A stretch of 64,000 nucleotides of DNA, taken from positions 1 to 64,000 of the forward strand of contig NZ_AVFK01000017.1 in assembly GCF_000936425.1 (NCBI RefSeq), given 5' to 3'. Of this stretch, positions 28,293-39,770 are shown in pieces. This DNA is from Skermanella aerolata KACC 11604. GTDB lineage: Bacteria > Pseudomonadota > Alphaproteobacteria > Azospirillales > Azospirillaceae. Under the pieces are notes generated by a model. The model made no database searches. It saw only the letters and a program-made list of their open reading frames with translations, and had not been told where the DNA came from. A program made the translations under genes and the position numbers. The first letter of the stretch is position 1. Every line of letters starts with the position of its first letter.

Positions 28293-28341
28293 GGAAGGAC
28301 TCCTTGAGGAACGGGCCGGATGATGAGCCAGGCCGCGCCGT

Positions 28342-29702
<1,361 letters not shown>

Positions 29703-29706
<4 letters not shown>

Positions 29707-31772
29707 GGGGTAGCCTGCTCTTCCAATTTATCGGATCTGACTTCGGCAAGCGGCATCAGCACGCGCGCCGTCGTGCCGGTCCCGACCTCGCTTTCGATCT
29801 CCAGGTGCCCGCCCCAACGCTCGATCAGGTCGCGGGTCTGGTACATGCCAATGCCGTAGCCGGTGCTCTTGGTCGAGGCGAAGGGCCGGAACAGGTGGTC
29901 CCGCACGAAGGCGTCGGTCATGCCGGGACCGTCGTCGGTGACCTCGACCACCGCGTGGCCGTTCTCGGCGAAGCCGGATACCGTGATTCGCCCGCGCGCC
30001 GCATCGACGGCGTTCTGCACCAGGTTTTCGACGGCGGCGGTGAAGCCCAGCCGGTCGACCGCAACAGCGACGCCGGGATCGATCCGCCCGAAACCCAGGC
30101 CGGGCAGGGCGGCGCGCCTGGGCTCGACCACCTCGGCCAGCATGCCGTGCAGATCAGCCACGCCGGCGGGTTCCTGCACGCCGGCCTCGCTCCGCTCCTT
30201 CAGCCGGCCCAGCAGCGCCCGCATCCGCTCGACCGAATCGCCGATGGTTTCCAGCGTGTCGCGCTGGAATTCCGGGTTGCCGCCGTGGCGCTCGGCATGC
30301 TGAAGGATCAGCGAGAGCTGGCTGACCATGTTCTTGAGATCGTGGGCGACGAAGCTGAACGACTGGCCCAGGCGCTCGAACCGTTGCGCCTCGAACAGGG
30401 CGCGGCTGGCCTGCGCCTCGGCGATGTAGCTGCCGACCTGGACGCCCAGGATCTCCAGCAGGTCCTCGTCCTCCCAAGTCAGCGCGCGGGGGACGCGAGG
30501 CTCGCTCAGCACGATCGCGCCGACGATCTCGTCGCGCAGCCGCAGCGGCACCAGCAGCCACGGCGCGTTCAGCCGGCGCAGCCAGCCCAGCACGGCCTGC
30601 TCCGATGGATCGCCGGAGAGATCCAGCCCGTCGCGCAGATTGAGCACGACGCGCCGTTCGCTCAGCCGCTCCGTCAGCGCATTCGGCAGCGCCAGCATGC
30701 CGGCCGCCCCCGACCAGTTGTAGCGCCCCGCCATCGCGAAGATATTGCCGCGTCCGCGCAGGAACAGCGCCCCGCTGCTGCACTCGAACACGTCGGCCAT
30801 GGCCCTTACGGCGCGCTCGTGCAGGCTGGTCTGGGACGCGCTGTCCGACAGCGTCCGGATGAACCGCAGCCATTCCCGCCGGTAGTCGTAGGTGAAGGTG
30901 AAGAAGTTGCGGGAAATCAGCATGCGGGCGCGGGCACGCAGCTCGCCCGACAGAAGCAGCACCGCCAGCACCATCACGGCGCCGACGAAGAACAGCATCT
31001 GCACCAGCGGCCCCAGCGTCATGCTGGTTTCCCGCAGCAGATAGCCGATCGCCGCGACGCCAAGCAGGTAGACGCCGCTGCCGACCAGTGCGGTCGTGTG
31101 CAGAACCGTCTCGCGCGAGATTGTCACGTCGAACGACAGCGTCCGGATGCGGGCGGCGGAAACCAGCAGGAAAGGCACCGCGAGTATCTGCACCAGCGGG
31201 CGCGCGGTGAGCGTCATCGGATCGGTGCGCGCCAGCAGCAGCGCGCCGCTGTAGAGGAAGAGGTCGAAGGCGAACAGCCCGCCCAGCCCGATCAGCAGGT
31301 GCTTGAACGTCCACCGCGCGCTGTCGCGGGTGAAGGAGAACAGGTTCTCGATCAGCAGCAGTCCCAGCACCGCCAGCGCCAGCCCCGCCACCAGTGAAAC
31401 CGGGACGAACCGGTTGAGCGGCAGGGAAATCCAGGTGTCCGTTATGCCCAGCACCACCACGCCGGCGGCCACGGCTGCGACCGTGTTGCGCCAGAAGCCC
31501 TTGGCGTCGCCATGGGTGACTTGGCGCAGCACCACCAGCAGGAACAGCGCCCAGGCGCCGGAGCGCAGCAGCAGCAGGGTTTGCGCGATCTCCGGCCGCA
31601 GACCCGCGGCTTCGGCGCCGGCCCAGGCCGCCGTCAGCAGGGTCGCCGCGATCAGCGCAGCGCCGTGGCGGCTCCGCTGCCACGTGGCGGCCAACAGTGC
31701 TGTCAGGATCAGATAAGTGAGCGCCGCGAGCCCATGGGTCGCAGCACCGATCAACGTCTGGCTGAGCTGCAT
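29703..31772 (-). CDS. prsK: XrtA/PEP-CTERM system histidine kinase PrsK
   Basis: A 689-residue membrane histidine kinase. About ten membrane helices fill residues 1-300. A GAF-like domain (about 310-450) follows. The phospho-acceptor box is FSFVAHDLKNMVSQLSLILQ and the ATPase domain has NLVQNAVDAARG, VTDDGPGMTD and GYGIGMYQTRDLIERWGG. Length, topology and the adjacent prsR identify it. The signal is unknown. It is the first gene of prsK-prsR-prsT. Confidence 0.92.
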
Positions 31773-31950
31773 TCTCTGTCCGTCGCTTGATCGCCGGACA
31801 GTAGCAACGCCAGGCTCCGCAGTCTTCTGAGCCTATCGGCTAACCCCAATGTGTCAGCCGGTTTGACGCTTTAAGGGAGCGTTTGGGATACGTCCCTTCA
31901 AGCATCTCAACGGGTTGGCGTCCGGTCTGTCAGCTTCCTTTACGCGTCGG

Positions 31951-33462
31951 TCACTGGAGCGCGTGGAACAGCTCATCGGGCGCTATCGGCTTCGCGACCA
32001 TCCTGTAACCTGCCAGGGCGATTTCGCGTTCGCGGACAGGGGTGTTCTCTTCCACCAGGATGATGCCCCGGATCGGCTGTTCCGATCGTGCCAGCAACTG
32101 GCGCATCGCGACGATCCCGCCGGAGGCGCCGCCGAATCGCAGATCGGCCAGAACGGCATGCGGCAAGGCCCCGGCTTTGCCAAGCAGGTCCGCCGCATCC
32201 TCCGCCGACGGCATCAGTTGGACCGAGCCTCCCCAGTCTTCCACCAGCAGCCGGACGGAATTGGCGGTCGTCATATCCCTGTCGAGCAGCAGCACCCTCA
32301 GTCCCTCGAACGGCCGGTCGACGGCGGCGCCCTTTTCTGCCTGAAGCGTGGAAAGCTCGCGGTTCGCCAGCGGGACCTTGATCGAGAAGCAGGAACCGCG
32401 CCCCGGCTTGGTGCCGACCTCGACACCGTGCCCAAGCTGGTCCGCCAGCCGCTTCACGATGGAAAGACCGAGCCCGAACCCGCCGGGATATTCCTGAACG
32501 CTCCGGGAGCTGCGGAAGAAGTCCTGCCAGATCAGGCCCAGTTCGTCGGCCGCGATGCCGCGCCCGGTGTCGTGTATCTCGATCCGCAGCCATTCGCCCT
32601 GACGCCGGCACCCGACCACCACACGCCCCTCGACCGTGTATCGCAGCGCGTTGGACACCAGGTTCTTGAGGATCGTGTCGAGCAGGGCCGGATCGGTGCG
32701 GATACAGGCCGAACTCGGATGCAGGACGAAGCCCAGTCCCTTGCGCTCCGCCATGGTATTGAATTCGCTCGCCAGACCGATCAGCGACGCGTTGACGTGA
32801 TGATCGACCAGCAACGGTTCGACCCGGCCCGAATCCACCTGATCGAAATAGAGCTGCCCATCCACGACGTTCCGCATCGACTGGATGGCGCGTCCCATGG
32901 ACGCCAGCAGGTCGCGCGAGATCGGGTCGTGCAGCCGCTTCGCCAGCGACTCCGCGAGGAAGGAAAGCGCCGTCAGCGGCTGGCGGAGGTCATGGTTGGC
33001 GGAGGCCGTCATGCGCGATCGAACCCGCGCGATGGTCTCGACGGCTTCGACGGTGGTTTCCGCGGCGCTATCGGAATCCTGGTCTCCGGCATCGCGGGGC
33101 TCCGGAAGAGCGGTGTTCAGCCCATGCCAGTTGGCGACCTTCCCGTGTCCATCCAGCAGCGGTTCCGCCCTGACGAAGAACCGCCGCGCCGCGCCGTCCG
33201 CACCCATCAGCCGGCACTCGTGTTCGAACACCTGGCGCGCGGCGCGGACCTCCCGCCAGTCCCGGACGAAGTCCCGCAGGTCGTCGGGATGGATCAGTCC
33301 CGGCCAGCCCTCGACCAGCATGTCCTCGCTCGACCGTCCGGCGAAGTCGCACCAGCCGCTGTTGCAGTATTCCAGCCGCCCCTCTGGGCTCGCGATCCAC
33401 AGGTGCGTGGCGATGCCGCGTGCTATGATCTGTTTCGATAAATCGGTCGAGTCCGCATTCAT
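31951..33462 (-). CDS. PAS hybrid sensor histidine kinase
   Basis: A 503-residue soluble kinase without membrane helices. PAS domain (about 15-115; WIASPEGRLEYCNSGWCDFA), HisKA around residue 157 (SANHDLRQPLTALSFLAESL), HATPase (NLVSNALRYTVEGRVVVGC, DTGRGIAADELG, GGFGLGLSIVKRLADQLGHG), and a C-terminal receiver (LRVLLLDRDMTTANSVRLLV, VLADLRFGG with the acceptor Asp, and Lys in MVAKPIAPDE). It follows the LuxR-type regulator gene by 42 bases on the same strand, so the two probably form one pathway. Its cytoplasmic location implies an internal redox, ligand or light cue. Confidence 0.85.
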   Translation of the reverse strand: MNADSTDLSKQIIARGIATHLWIASPEGRLEYCNSGWCDFAGRSSEDMLVEGWPGLIHPDDLRDFVRDWREVRAARQVFEHECRLMGADGAARRFFVRAEPLLDGHGKVANWHGLNTALPEPRDAGDQDSDSAAETTVEAVETIARVRSRMTASANHDLRQPLTALSFLAESLAKRLHDPISRDLLASMGRAIQSMRNVVDGQLYFDQVDSGRVEPLLVDHHVNASLIGLASEFNTMAERKGLGFVLHPSSACIRTDPALLDTILKNLVSNALRYTVEGRVVVGCRRQGEWLRIEIHDTGRGIAADELGLIWQDFFRSSRSVQEYPGGFGLGLSIVKRLADQLGHGVEVGTKPGRGSCFSIKVPLANRELSTLQAEKGAAVDRPFEGLRVLLLDRDMTTANSVRLLVEDWGGSVQLMPSAEDAADLLGKAGALPHAVLADLRFGGASGGIVAMRQLLARSEQPIRGIILVEENTPVREREIALAGYRMVAKPIAPDELFHALQ

Positions 33463-33474
33463 CGCCCATGCCTG

Positions 33475-33522
33475 TTACTGAGTGATCTGCTGCCGAGTGA
33501 TCTTTTACTGAGTGATTTGCTG
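33475..33522. repeat. Duplicated 3' end of the regulator gene
   Basis: An 18-base segment containing the last five sense codons and stop of the LuxR-type regulator (33505-33522) is repeated at 33475-33492 with one mismatch, and a partial third copy (gagtgatc) lies between. Read on the minus strand, both full copies end in the same stop codon. It looks like a small tandem duplication within the intergenic spacer. Confidence 0.75.
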
Positions 33523-34179
33523 CTTTTCAGAACCGCCGCCCAGCTCGGACTCGTGCTCGATCATCCATAGGGCGCCCTGTATCCGGTTCTTCACGTTCAT
33601 CTTGCGGAATGCATTGTTTATGTGGAGCCGGACGGTGATGTCGGCAATTCCGAGGACGCGGGCGATCTGCTTGTTGCTGTAGCCGAGCTTGACATAGCCC
33701 ATGACCTGCAACTCCTTGGCGGTCAGCGCCCGGCGGCGCTCCGCAAGGCCGGGGTCGAGGGCATGCGGTGTCTTCTCGACCAGCAGATCGGCCAGCTGGG
33801 CGGGGAATACCTTCTCGCCGAGGATCACCAGCATGATCGACTCGAACAGCGCTTCCTGGGAGATCGACTTGATCAGGTATCCCATGGCGCCCGCCTCGAA
33901 CGCGGCGCCAAGGCTGTCCAGGGAGAAGCGGTCGATCAGGACCACCACCGGCTTCACCGGTGCGATCGCTTTCAGGGACTTGATGCCGTCCTCGATGCTG
34001 CTTCCGGCCACGGTCCCGAGGATCACGATATCGGCGCAGGCGATTTCGCTGTTTCCAGCCTCGACCGCTTCCTTGATACCGCTATGGGAGCCAATGATCG
34101 TAAATGAATCGGTTGGAGCTATCTTGATCAGACGGGCACGGTCGGCGCTGTTCTCGTCGATGTGCAGAACTCTTATCAT
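33505..34179 (-). CDS. LuxR-type response regulator with degenerate receiver
   Basis: A 224-residue protein of the NarL/FixJ type. The receiver (1-120) has the acidic pocket HIDENSADR and Lys104 in MGYLIKSISQ. Where the phospho-acceptor should be, the sequence reads ADIVILGTVAGS, with Gly55 in place of Asp. The C-terminal HTH (about 150-215) is intact: RRRALTAKELQVMGYVKLGY, SNKQIARVLGIADITVRLHI and NNAFRKMNVKNR. It therefore binds DNA but is probably not switched by ordinary phosphorylation. It is upstream of the hybrid kinase in one transcript. Confidence 0.85.
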   Translation of the reverse strand: MIRVLHIDENSADRARLIKIAPTDSFTIIGSHSGIKEAVEAGNSEIACADIVILGTVAGSSIEDGIKSLKAIAPVKPVVVLIDRFSLDSLGAAFEAGAMGYLIKSISQEALFESIMLVILGEKVFPAQLADLLVEKTPHALDPGLAERRRALTAKELQVMGYVKLGYSNKQIARVLGIADITVRLHINNAFRKMNVKNRIQGALWMIEHESELGGGSEKQQITQ

Positions 34180-34420
34180 TCCGGTGCCATGCCTCGGGTT
34201 TTGAAATCTCTTGAAGGTCTTAATCTACAGGCCTCGTTGCAGCCGCGAAGCTACCCCGATCCGGTACTGCTTGTAAGCCATCCGATCAGCTTAGTCCGGC
34301 CGATAGGACGGCATGGAGCGCATTGCACTGTATCTCCAATGCGCGGAATATTTTATATGCAGGATGTTTTAATCCGATTCCCCATGACCCTAGCGAGCAT
34401 CGTCATCACGGGGCCGAGCC

Positions 34421-34993
34421 TCAGCTCAGCATCCCGTCCGCGACGCCGGTGATGAAGACCGCGAGGATCATGTCGAGCAGGACGACGCCGGCAGCGGAGC
34501 CGCCGTTTATGTCCAGCGTGGTCCGGGCGATGAACCACTGGTACATCAGCACCAGCATCGTGACGGCGAGCACCAGCCCTTCGCCCAGGCCTTCGGGCAA
34601 CAAGCCTGAATCGGCGATCGCGACCACGGGCAGGTAGACGCCCATCTGGATGACGGACGACCAGTTGTAGGCGCTGAGGAAGTCGAAATACCGTCCCGAG
34701 CGGTCGAGCAGTCCCGAGATGTGGAACATCACCAGCGGGAAGGCGGTCCAGCTTATGACATAGGCGAGGCCTTCGACCGTGACGAAGCGGAGCAGCGAGA
34801 CATCCGGCAGGACGTCCCACAGTCGCAGGACGACCAGAACAGCATAGGCCGGCAGGACGATCAGGGCGGCACTGAACGAACGGATCGCGCCTTCGGGCGA
34901 GCGGTCGAGATAGCTGAGCCCCGTCTTGTCCAGCATCGCGAGCCGGTATGCGCCGAAGATCGAATAGACCGTTTCCCGTGCCGTCAACGTCAT
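34421..34993 (-). CDS. Yip1-like integral membrane protein
   Basis: A 190-residue membrane protein with about five helices. [20 protein letters not shown] at the start is followed by the amphipathic segment [20 protein letters not shown] and then hydrophobic stretches to [17 protein letters not shown]. The pattern resembles small Yip1/DUF-type proteins often found after dapE in alphaproteobacteria; function unknown. The ATG overlaps the dapE stop (ATGA). A longer open frame upstream is only dapE in another frame. Confidence 0.75.
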   Translation of the reverse strand: MTLTARETVYSIFGAYRLAMLDKTGLSYLDRSPEGAIRSFSAALIVLPAYAVLVVLRLWDVLPDVSLLRFVTVEGLAYVISWTAFPLVMFHISGLLDRSGRYFDFLSAYNWSSVIQMGVYLPVVAIADSGLLPEGLGEGLVLAVTMLVLMYQWFIARTTLDINGGSAAGVVLLDMILAVFITGVADGMLS

Positions 34994-36183
34994 GCCCTGG
35001 GGCTCGCATTCTCGTGAGGGGCGCCGTCCCGGCCGAAGAAGCCGTCGATAACGGCCTCGTAGACGTCGGTCAGCTTTTCCAGGTCGGCCACGGCGACATG
35101 CTCGTCGACCTTGTGCATGGTCTGGCCGACGATGCCGAACTCCACCACCGGACAATGGTTCTTGATGAAACGGGCATCGGACGTTCCGCCGGTGGTGCTG
35201 AGTTCCGGCCGGTGTCCCGTCACGCGCTGGATGGCGCTGGCGACCAGATCGCTCAAGCGCCCTGGAAGAGTCAGGAAGGACTCGCCGCTGACTCGGAAGC
35301 TGAGATCGTAAGGACCCCCGACGCCGTCGCAGGTCCGGCGTATCCAGTCCTTCAGCGTATCGGACGTATGCTCGTCGTTGAAGCGGATATTGAAGCTGGC
35401 GGACCCCCTGGCCGGGATCACGTTGTCGGCCGGATTGCCGACATCGATCGTCGTGATCGCCAGCGTGGAGGGCTGGAAGTGCTCGTTGCCCCGGTCCAGC
35501 GGCTCGGCCGTCAGGGCGGCCAGCATCCTGACCAGGCGGGGCAGGGGGTTGTCGGCCAGATGCGGATAGGCGACATGGCCCTGGGTGCCGTGGACCGTCA
35601 GATATCCTGTAATGCTGCCGCGCCGGCCGACCTTGATCATCTCTCCAAGGTAGTTGGGGTTGGTCGGCTCGCCCACGATGCAGGCATCCAGCACCTCGCC
35701 GTTTTTAGCCAGCCAGTCCAGCACCTTGGCCGTACCGTTGATGGCGGGACCTTCCTCGTCGCCGGTGATCAGCAGGCTGATCGACCCCGCCGGGGCGCCC
35801 TTGGCCGCCACTCTCCGTCCCGCAGCCGCGACGAATGCGGCGATGGCCGCCTTCATGTCCGATGTGCCCCGGCCGTAAAGCTTGCCGTCGGCGATCTTTC
35901 CGCCGAACGGATCGGCAGCCCAGGCGGAAGGATCGCCCGGCGGCACGACATCGGTGTGGCCGGCAAAGCAGAGGTTGGGGCCGGAGGTGCCCAGCCTTGC
36001 GTACAGGTTGTCGATCGGCGGCGTGCCCTCGGCTTCGAAGGTCAGCCGGTGGCAGACGAAGCCCAGCGGCTCCAGCGCCTGGACCAGGACGTCGAGCGCT
36101 CCGGCATCGGCGGGAGTGACGCTCGGGCAGCGGACCAGCGCCTGGGTCAGCTCGACCGGATCGGCAACCTGCACGGAGGTCAT
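34990..36183 (-). CDS. dapE: Succinyl-diaminopimelate desuccinylase
   Basis: A 397-residue M20-family metallohydrolase that removes succinate from N-succinyl-L,L-diaminopimelate in the lysine/peptidoglycan pathway. Metal and catalytic motifs are [56 protein letters not shown] and the late [19 protein letters not shown]. The length is slightly above the usual 375. It overlaps dapD (ATGA) upstream and the Yip1-like gene downstream, giving a tightly coupled three-gene unit. Confidence 0.93.
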   Translation of the reverse strand: MTSVQVADPVELTQALVRCPSVTPADAGALDVLVQALEPLGFVCHRLTFEAEGTPPIDNLYARLGTSGPNLCFAGHTDVVPPGDPSAWAADPFGGKIADGKLYGRGTSDMKAAIAAFVAAAGRRVAAKGAPAGSISLLITGDEEGPAINGTAKVLDWLAKNGEVLDACIVGEPTNPNYLGEMIKVGRRGSITGYLTVHGTQGHVAYPHLADNPLPRLVRMLAALTAEPLDRGNEHFQPSTLAITTIDVGNPADNVIPARGSASFNIRFNDEHTSDTLKDWIRRTCDGVGGPYDLSFRVSGESFLTLPGRLSDLVASAIQRVTGHRPELSTTGGTSDARFIKNHCPVVEFGIVGQTMHKVDEHVAVADLEKLTDVYEAVIDGFFGRDGAPHENASPRA

Positions 36184-37037
36184 CAGGCGCGCAGAAGTTC
36201 GTTGATCGAAGTCTTGGACCGGGTCCGCTCATCGACCTGCTTGACGATCACGGCGCAGTACAGGCTGGGGCCGGGGCTGCCGTCCGGCAGCGCCTTGCCG
36301 GGCATCGTGCCGGACACGACGACGGAATAGGGCGGCACGCGGCCGTACAGGATCTCGCCCGTTTCGCGGTTCACGATCTTGGTGGAAGCGCCGAGATAGA
36401 CGCCCATCGACAGCACGGAGCCGGTCTCGACCCGGACGCCTTCCGCCACCTCGGCGCGAGCGCCGATGAAGCAGTTGTCCTCGATGATGACCGGGCCGGC
36501 CTGGAGCGGCTCCAGCACGCCGCCGATGCCGGCGCCGCCGGAGATATGGCAGTTCTTCCCGATCTGGGCGCACGACCCGACCGTGGCCCAGGTATCGACC
36601 ATCGTGCCGCTGTCGACGTAGGCGCCGATGTTGACGAAGCTCGGCATCAGGACGACGCCGGGGGCGATATAGGCGGAGCGGCGGACCACTGCGTTGGGAA
36701 CGGCGCGGAAGCCGGCGTCCCGGAAACGGGCGTCGTCCCAGCCGGCGAACTTGGACGGCACCTTGTCGAACCACACCGACTGGCCCAGGACCGGGTCGAC
36801 CGGGCCGCCGGGGATCGTCGTCATGTCGTTCAGGCGGAACGACAGCAGCACGGCCTTCTTGAGCCACTGGTTGACCTGCCAGTCGTCGCCTTTGCGCTCC
36901 GCCACGCGGAAGCGGCCCTCGTCCAGACCCGCCAGCGCCGTTTCCACGGCATCGCGGACGGCGCCCTTGGTTCCGGTGTTGAGCTGGTCGCGGTTTTCCC
37001 AGGCGGTTTCGATGGCGTTCTGGAGATCGGTGGTCAT
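36183..37037 (-). CDS. dapD: Tetrahydrodipicolinate N-succinyltransferase
   Basis: A 284-residue left-handed beta-helix acyltransferase that succinylates tetrahydrodipicolinate in lysine and diaminopimelate synthesis. It starts [20 protein letters not shown], carries hexapeptide repeats in [40 protein letters not shown] and [20 protein letters not shown], and has the C-terminal [20 protein letters not shown]. An upstream in-frame extension of 18 codons is discarded because the family starts here. Confidence 0.95.
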   Translation of the reverse strand: MTTDLQNAIETAWENRDQLNTGTKGAVRDAVETALAGLDEGRFRVAERKGDDWQVNQWLKKAVLLSFRLNDMTTIPGGPVDPVLGQSVWFDKVPSKFAGWDDARFRDAGFRAVPNAVVRRSAYIAPGVVLMPSFVNIGAYVDSGTMVDTWATVGSCAQIGKNCHISGGAGIGGVLEPLQAGPVIIEDNCFIGARAEVAEGVRVETGSVLSMGVYLGASTKIVNRETGEILYGRVPPYSVVVSGTMPGKALPDGSPGPSLYCAVIVKQVDERTRSKTSINELLRA

Positions 37038-37151
37038 GGTGGGTTCAGGTCCGGCTTCAAGGCGGTGACAGGAGCGATGGAACCGGAACATGGGTCACCG
37101 GCAATCCTACTGTCAACTGCCCACTGGTGACCGGCAAGATAGAGATATAGC

Positions 37152-37883
37152 TCAACCGGGCGGGTTTGCCGCCGAAGTCAGGTCGCTCAGCCAGACCGTC
37201 AGATCGTCCACCGCATGGTCGATATGGTCGCCGGTGCCGACTCCCCCCCGGTCCGGGCGGGCGTAATCGACCTCCGACCTGACCCAGACCGTCGTCATGC
37301 CCAGGGCTGCCGCCGGGACCAGGTTGCGGGCGATGTCCTCGACCATGCACGCGCCCTGGGGATCGATGCCGTGCAGGTCGATCAGATGGGCATAAGGACG
37401 CGGGTCGGGCTTGGGCACGTAGCCGGCGGCGACGATGTCGTAGATCACGTCGAAATGCCGCGCGATGCCCAGCCGGCCCAGCACGTTGTCGGCATGCCGG
37501 CACGACCCGTTGGTGTAGATCACCTTGCGGCCCGGCAGCCGTTCCAGCGCCGTGTCCAGCTCGGGGCTGGGGTTCACCGGCGTCACGTCGATATCGTGGA
37601 CATAGTCCATGAAGGCGATCGGATCGACGTCGTGCTCGGTCATCAGGCCGCGCAGCGTCGTGCCGTAGTCGCGGAAATACTGCTTCTGCCGCCGCCGCGC
37701 CTCGTCCCAGGGCAGGTCGAAGCGCTCGCCGATGAACTCCGTCATCCGCTGGTCGATCTGGTTGAACAGGTTGCTGGCCGCCGGGTAGAGCGTATTGTCG
37801 AGATCGAAGATCCACACCTTGATCGACGATAGCGGCGTGGGCCGGCGGGTATGGGCGGCGGTTTGGCTCTGGGGCTGGGTCAT
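37152..37883 (-). CDS. HAD-family pyrimidine 5'-nucleotidase
   Basis: A 243-residue HAD hydrolase. Motif I is KVWIFDLDNTLYP (nucleophile Asp about 27), motif II GRKVIYTNGSCRHADNVLGR, motif III Lys in GYVPKPDPRPYAHLI and motif IV CMVEDIARNLVPAAALGMTT. This is the SDT1/pyrimidine 5'-nucleotidase type widespread in alphaproteobacteria between argB and dapD. The ATG at 37883 begins MTQPQSQTAAHTRRPTPLSS; the longer open frame upstream is the antisense of the next gene. It probably dephosphorylates nucleoside monophosphates. Confidence 0.85.
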   Translation of the reverse strand: MTQPQSQTAAHTRRPTPLSSIKVWIFDLDNTLYPAASNLFNQIDQRMTEFIGERFDLPWDEARRRQKQYFRDYGTTLRGLMTEHDVDPIAFMDYVHDIDVTPVNPSPELDTALERLPGRKVIYTNGSCRHADNVLGRLGIARHFDVIYDIVAAGYVPKPDPRPYAHLIDLHGIDPQGACMVEDIARNLVPAAALGMTTVWVRSEVDYARPDRGGVGTGDHIDHAVDDLTVWLSDLTSAANPPG

Positions 37884-38027
37884 GGGGTGACAATGGCGCG
37901 GCGCAGGCAATCCGGCAAGTCTCTCCATAACCGCTTTCGAAAGCGGGCATTGCGCCTCCATGGCGCCGCAATCATGTATTATCGTCAAGCTATTCAACTT
38001 ATCACCGCTTCGGCGGTTTTGACGGAT

Positions 38028-38690
38028 ATGAGCGGAATGAAGACTGTGGCGGCGATGCGCAACGCGGCAATGGGCGTATTGATCCTGGTGGGGGCGGGCG
38101 TGAGCGCCGGGCTTCCCCACGGTGCCCCGGCCAGTGCACAGGTTGCGGCTGGTCAGGACGTGACGGCGGTAAGCGAAACCTTCATCGCGGCCCGGCAGGC
38201 ATTGCTGGCGAAGGATGGCCGGAGCGTGCTGGAACTGCTGTCCAGGGACAGCATTGCCCGCGTCGAGCGGACGCGCAAGGCGGCGCTCAGCGGCGACATC
38301 ATGGGATTGCCGCCATCGGAGAAGTTCGGCGCCATGGGACTTCAGCGCTTCCTGAAGCCGGCGGACCTGAAGCGGATGACCCCGGCGCAGATCGTCGAGT
38401 TCGGCCTCCAGAACAACTGGCTCGGCCCCAATGTCATCACCCAGGCGGGTATGGAAAAGGTATCGGTGCGCGGCGACCGCGCCAGCGGCACGCTGGTCGT
38501 GAACCAGCGCCCCGTCATGGTCCCGGCGGACTTCGTCCGCGAGGGCGGCGACTGGCGGGTCGACCTGACCCGCGCCATGGACCTGACCGACGCCATCGTG
38601 CGCGGCACCGCCATGGCGACCAAGCGGAGCGAGGACGCGGTCGTCCGCGAGATTCTCGACCGCGCCATCCAGAACCAGGCGCCGCGCTGA
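38028..38690 (+). CDS. Exported protein of unknown function
   Basis: A 220-residue protein with a signal peptide (VAAMRNAAMGVLILVGAGVS, cleavage likely after ASA near residue 36). The mature part is a soluble helical/beta domain: VSETFIAARQALLAKDGRSV, FLKPADLKRMTPAQIVEFGL and PADFVREGGDWRVDLTRAM. It looks like a small DUF/NTF2-like fold (domain assignment is a guess). The start may be ATG 38028 or 38037. It is convergent with argB and divergent from the nucleotidase gene. Confidence 0.7.
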   Translation: MSGMKTVAAMRNAAMGVLILVGAGVSAGLPHGAPASAQVAAGQDVTAVSETFIAARQALLAKDGRSVLELLSRDSIARVERTRKAALSGDIMGLPPSEKFGAMGLQRFLKPADLKRMTPAQIVEFGLQNNWLGPNVITQAGMEKVSVRGDRASGTLVVNQRPVMVPADFVREGGDWRVDLTRAMDLTDAIVRGTAMATKRSEDAVVREILDRAIQNQAPR

Positions 38691-38700
38691 GCGGCGCCTG
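38676..38700. terminator. Convergent hairpin at the exported-protein stop
   Basis: The arms caggcgccgc (38676-38685) and gcggcgcctg (38691-38700) pair perfectly across the loop gctga, which contains the stop codon. It lies between convergent genes (argB ends at 38713) and could serve both. No T-run follows on either strand. Confidence 0.5.
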
Positions 38701-38712
38701 ACGGCGTGTCGC

Positions 38713-39639
38713 CTACTCCCGGCCGATCAGCGTGCCGGCGCCGCCTTCGGTGAAGATTTCCAGCAGCAGGGCATGGGGGACGCGGCCGTCGAGGATGACG
38801 GCGGCGTCCACGCCCTGTTCCACCGCCGAGATGCAGGTCTCGATCTTCGGGATCATGCCGCCGCTGATCGTGCCGTCGGTCATGTAGCCGCGCGCGTCTT
38901 CCAGCGACATGTCGGAGATCAGGTTCTTCTGCTTGTCCAGCACGCCGGCGACGTCCGTCAGCAGGAACAGGCGGGTGGCGCCCAAGGCGGCCGCCACGGC
39001 GCCGGCGGCGGTGTCGGCGTTGATGTTGTAAGTCTCGCCGTTGCGTCCCATCCCGATCGGAGCGATCACCGGAATGATGTCGGACTTCTCGAAGGTCTCG
39101 AGGATCTGGGGGTTGACCTGATACGGCTCGCCGACGAAACCGAGGTCGAGGATGTTCTCTATGTTGCTGTCGGTGTCGCGCTGGGTCCGGCGCAGCTTGC
39201 GGGCACTGATCAGGTTGGCGTCCTTGCCCGACAGGCCCACGGCCTTGCCGCCCTGGTTGTTGATCGCGGAGACGATCTGCTTGTTGATCGAGCCGGACAG
39301 GACCATCTCGACGATGTCGACCGTCTCCTTGTCGGTCACCCGCAGGCCATCGACGAACGAGCTGTTGATCTTCAGCCGGTTGAGCATCGCGCCGATCTGC
39401 GGCCCGCCGCCGTGGACGACCACGGGGTTGATGCCGACCTGCTTCAGCAGCACGACGTCGCGTGCGAACAGCTCGCCCAGCGACTCGTCGCCCATTGCGT
39501 GACCGCCGTACTTGATCACGAATGTACGGCCGGAATACCGGCGCATATAGGGAAGGGCTTCGGACAGCGTCCGGGCCTTGGCGAGCCATTCCTCGCGGGT
39601 AAGCTGCGGCGTGGCGGGGGTGTCGTTCGGTTCGCTCAT
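38713..39639 (-). CDS. argB: Acetylglutamate kinase
   Basis: A 308-residue amino-acid kinase that phosphorylates N-acetyl-L-glutamate, step two of arginine synthesis. It has [20 protein letters not shown] at the ATP site, [16 protein letters not shown] for substrate, and the C-terminal [20 protein letters not shown] and [20 protein letters not shown]. The length is usual for the longer, arginine-inhibited class. It lies in the conserved order engB-argB. The biosynthetic partner argD is at 62.8 kb in this window. Confidence 0.95.
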   Translation of the reverse strand: MSEPNDTPATPQLTREEWLAKARTLSEALPYMRRYSGRTFVIKYGGHAMGDESLGELFARDVVLLKQVGINPVVVHGGGPQIGAMLNRLKINSSFVDGLRVTDKETVDIVEMVLSGSINKQIVSAINNQGGKAVGLSGKDANLISARKLRRTQRDTDSNIENILDLGFVGEPYQVNPQILETFEKSDIIPVIAPIGMGRNGETYNINADTAAGAVAAALGATRLFLLTDVAGVLDKQKNLISDMSLEDARGYMTDGTISGGMIPKIETCISAVEQGVDAAVILDGRVPHALLLEIFTEGGAGTLIGRE

Positions 39640-39770
39640 GGCGCGGGACTCTAAGTCAAAGGGACGGTGCCTGCTAGACCCGGTTTTGCGACAGACGCGT
39701 TTCCCAATGCAAGTGATTCAACCGCAACACCCCTGATCCGGCCAAACCCGCTGTTCCGCCAAAGGCGTTT

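Noticed and set aside
29805-31397. A 530-codon plus-strand open frame opposite prsK
   Set aside because: Antisense to a well-supported kinase with complete motifs; Gln/Arg-rich translation.
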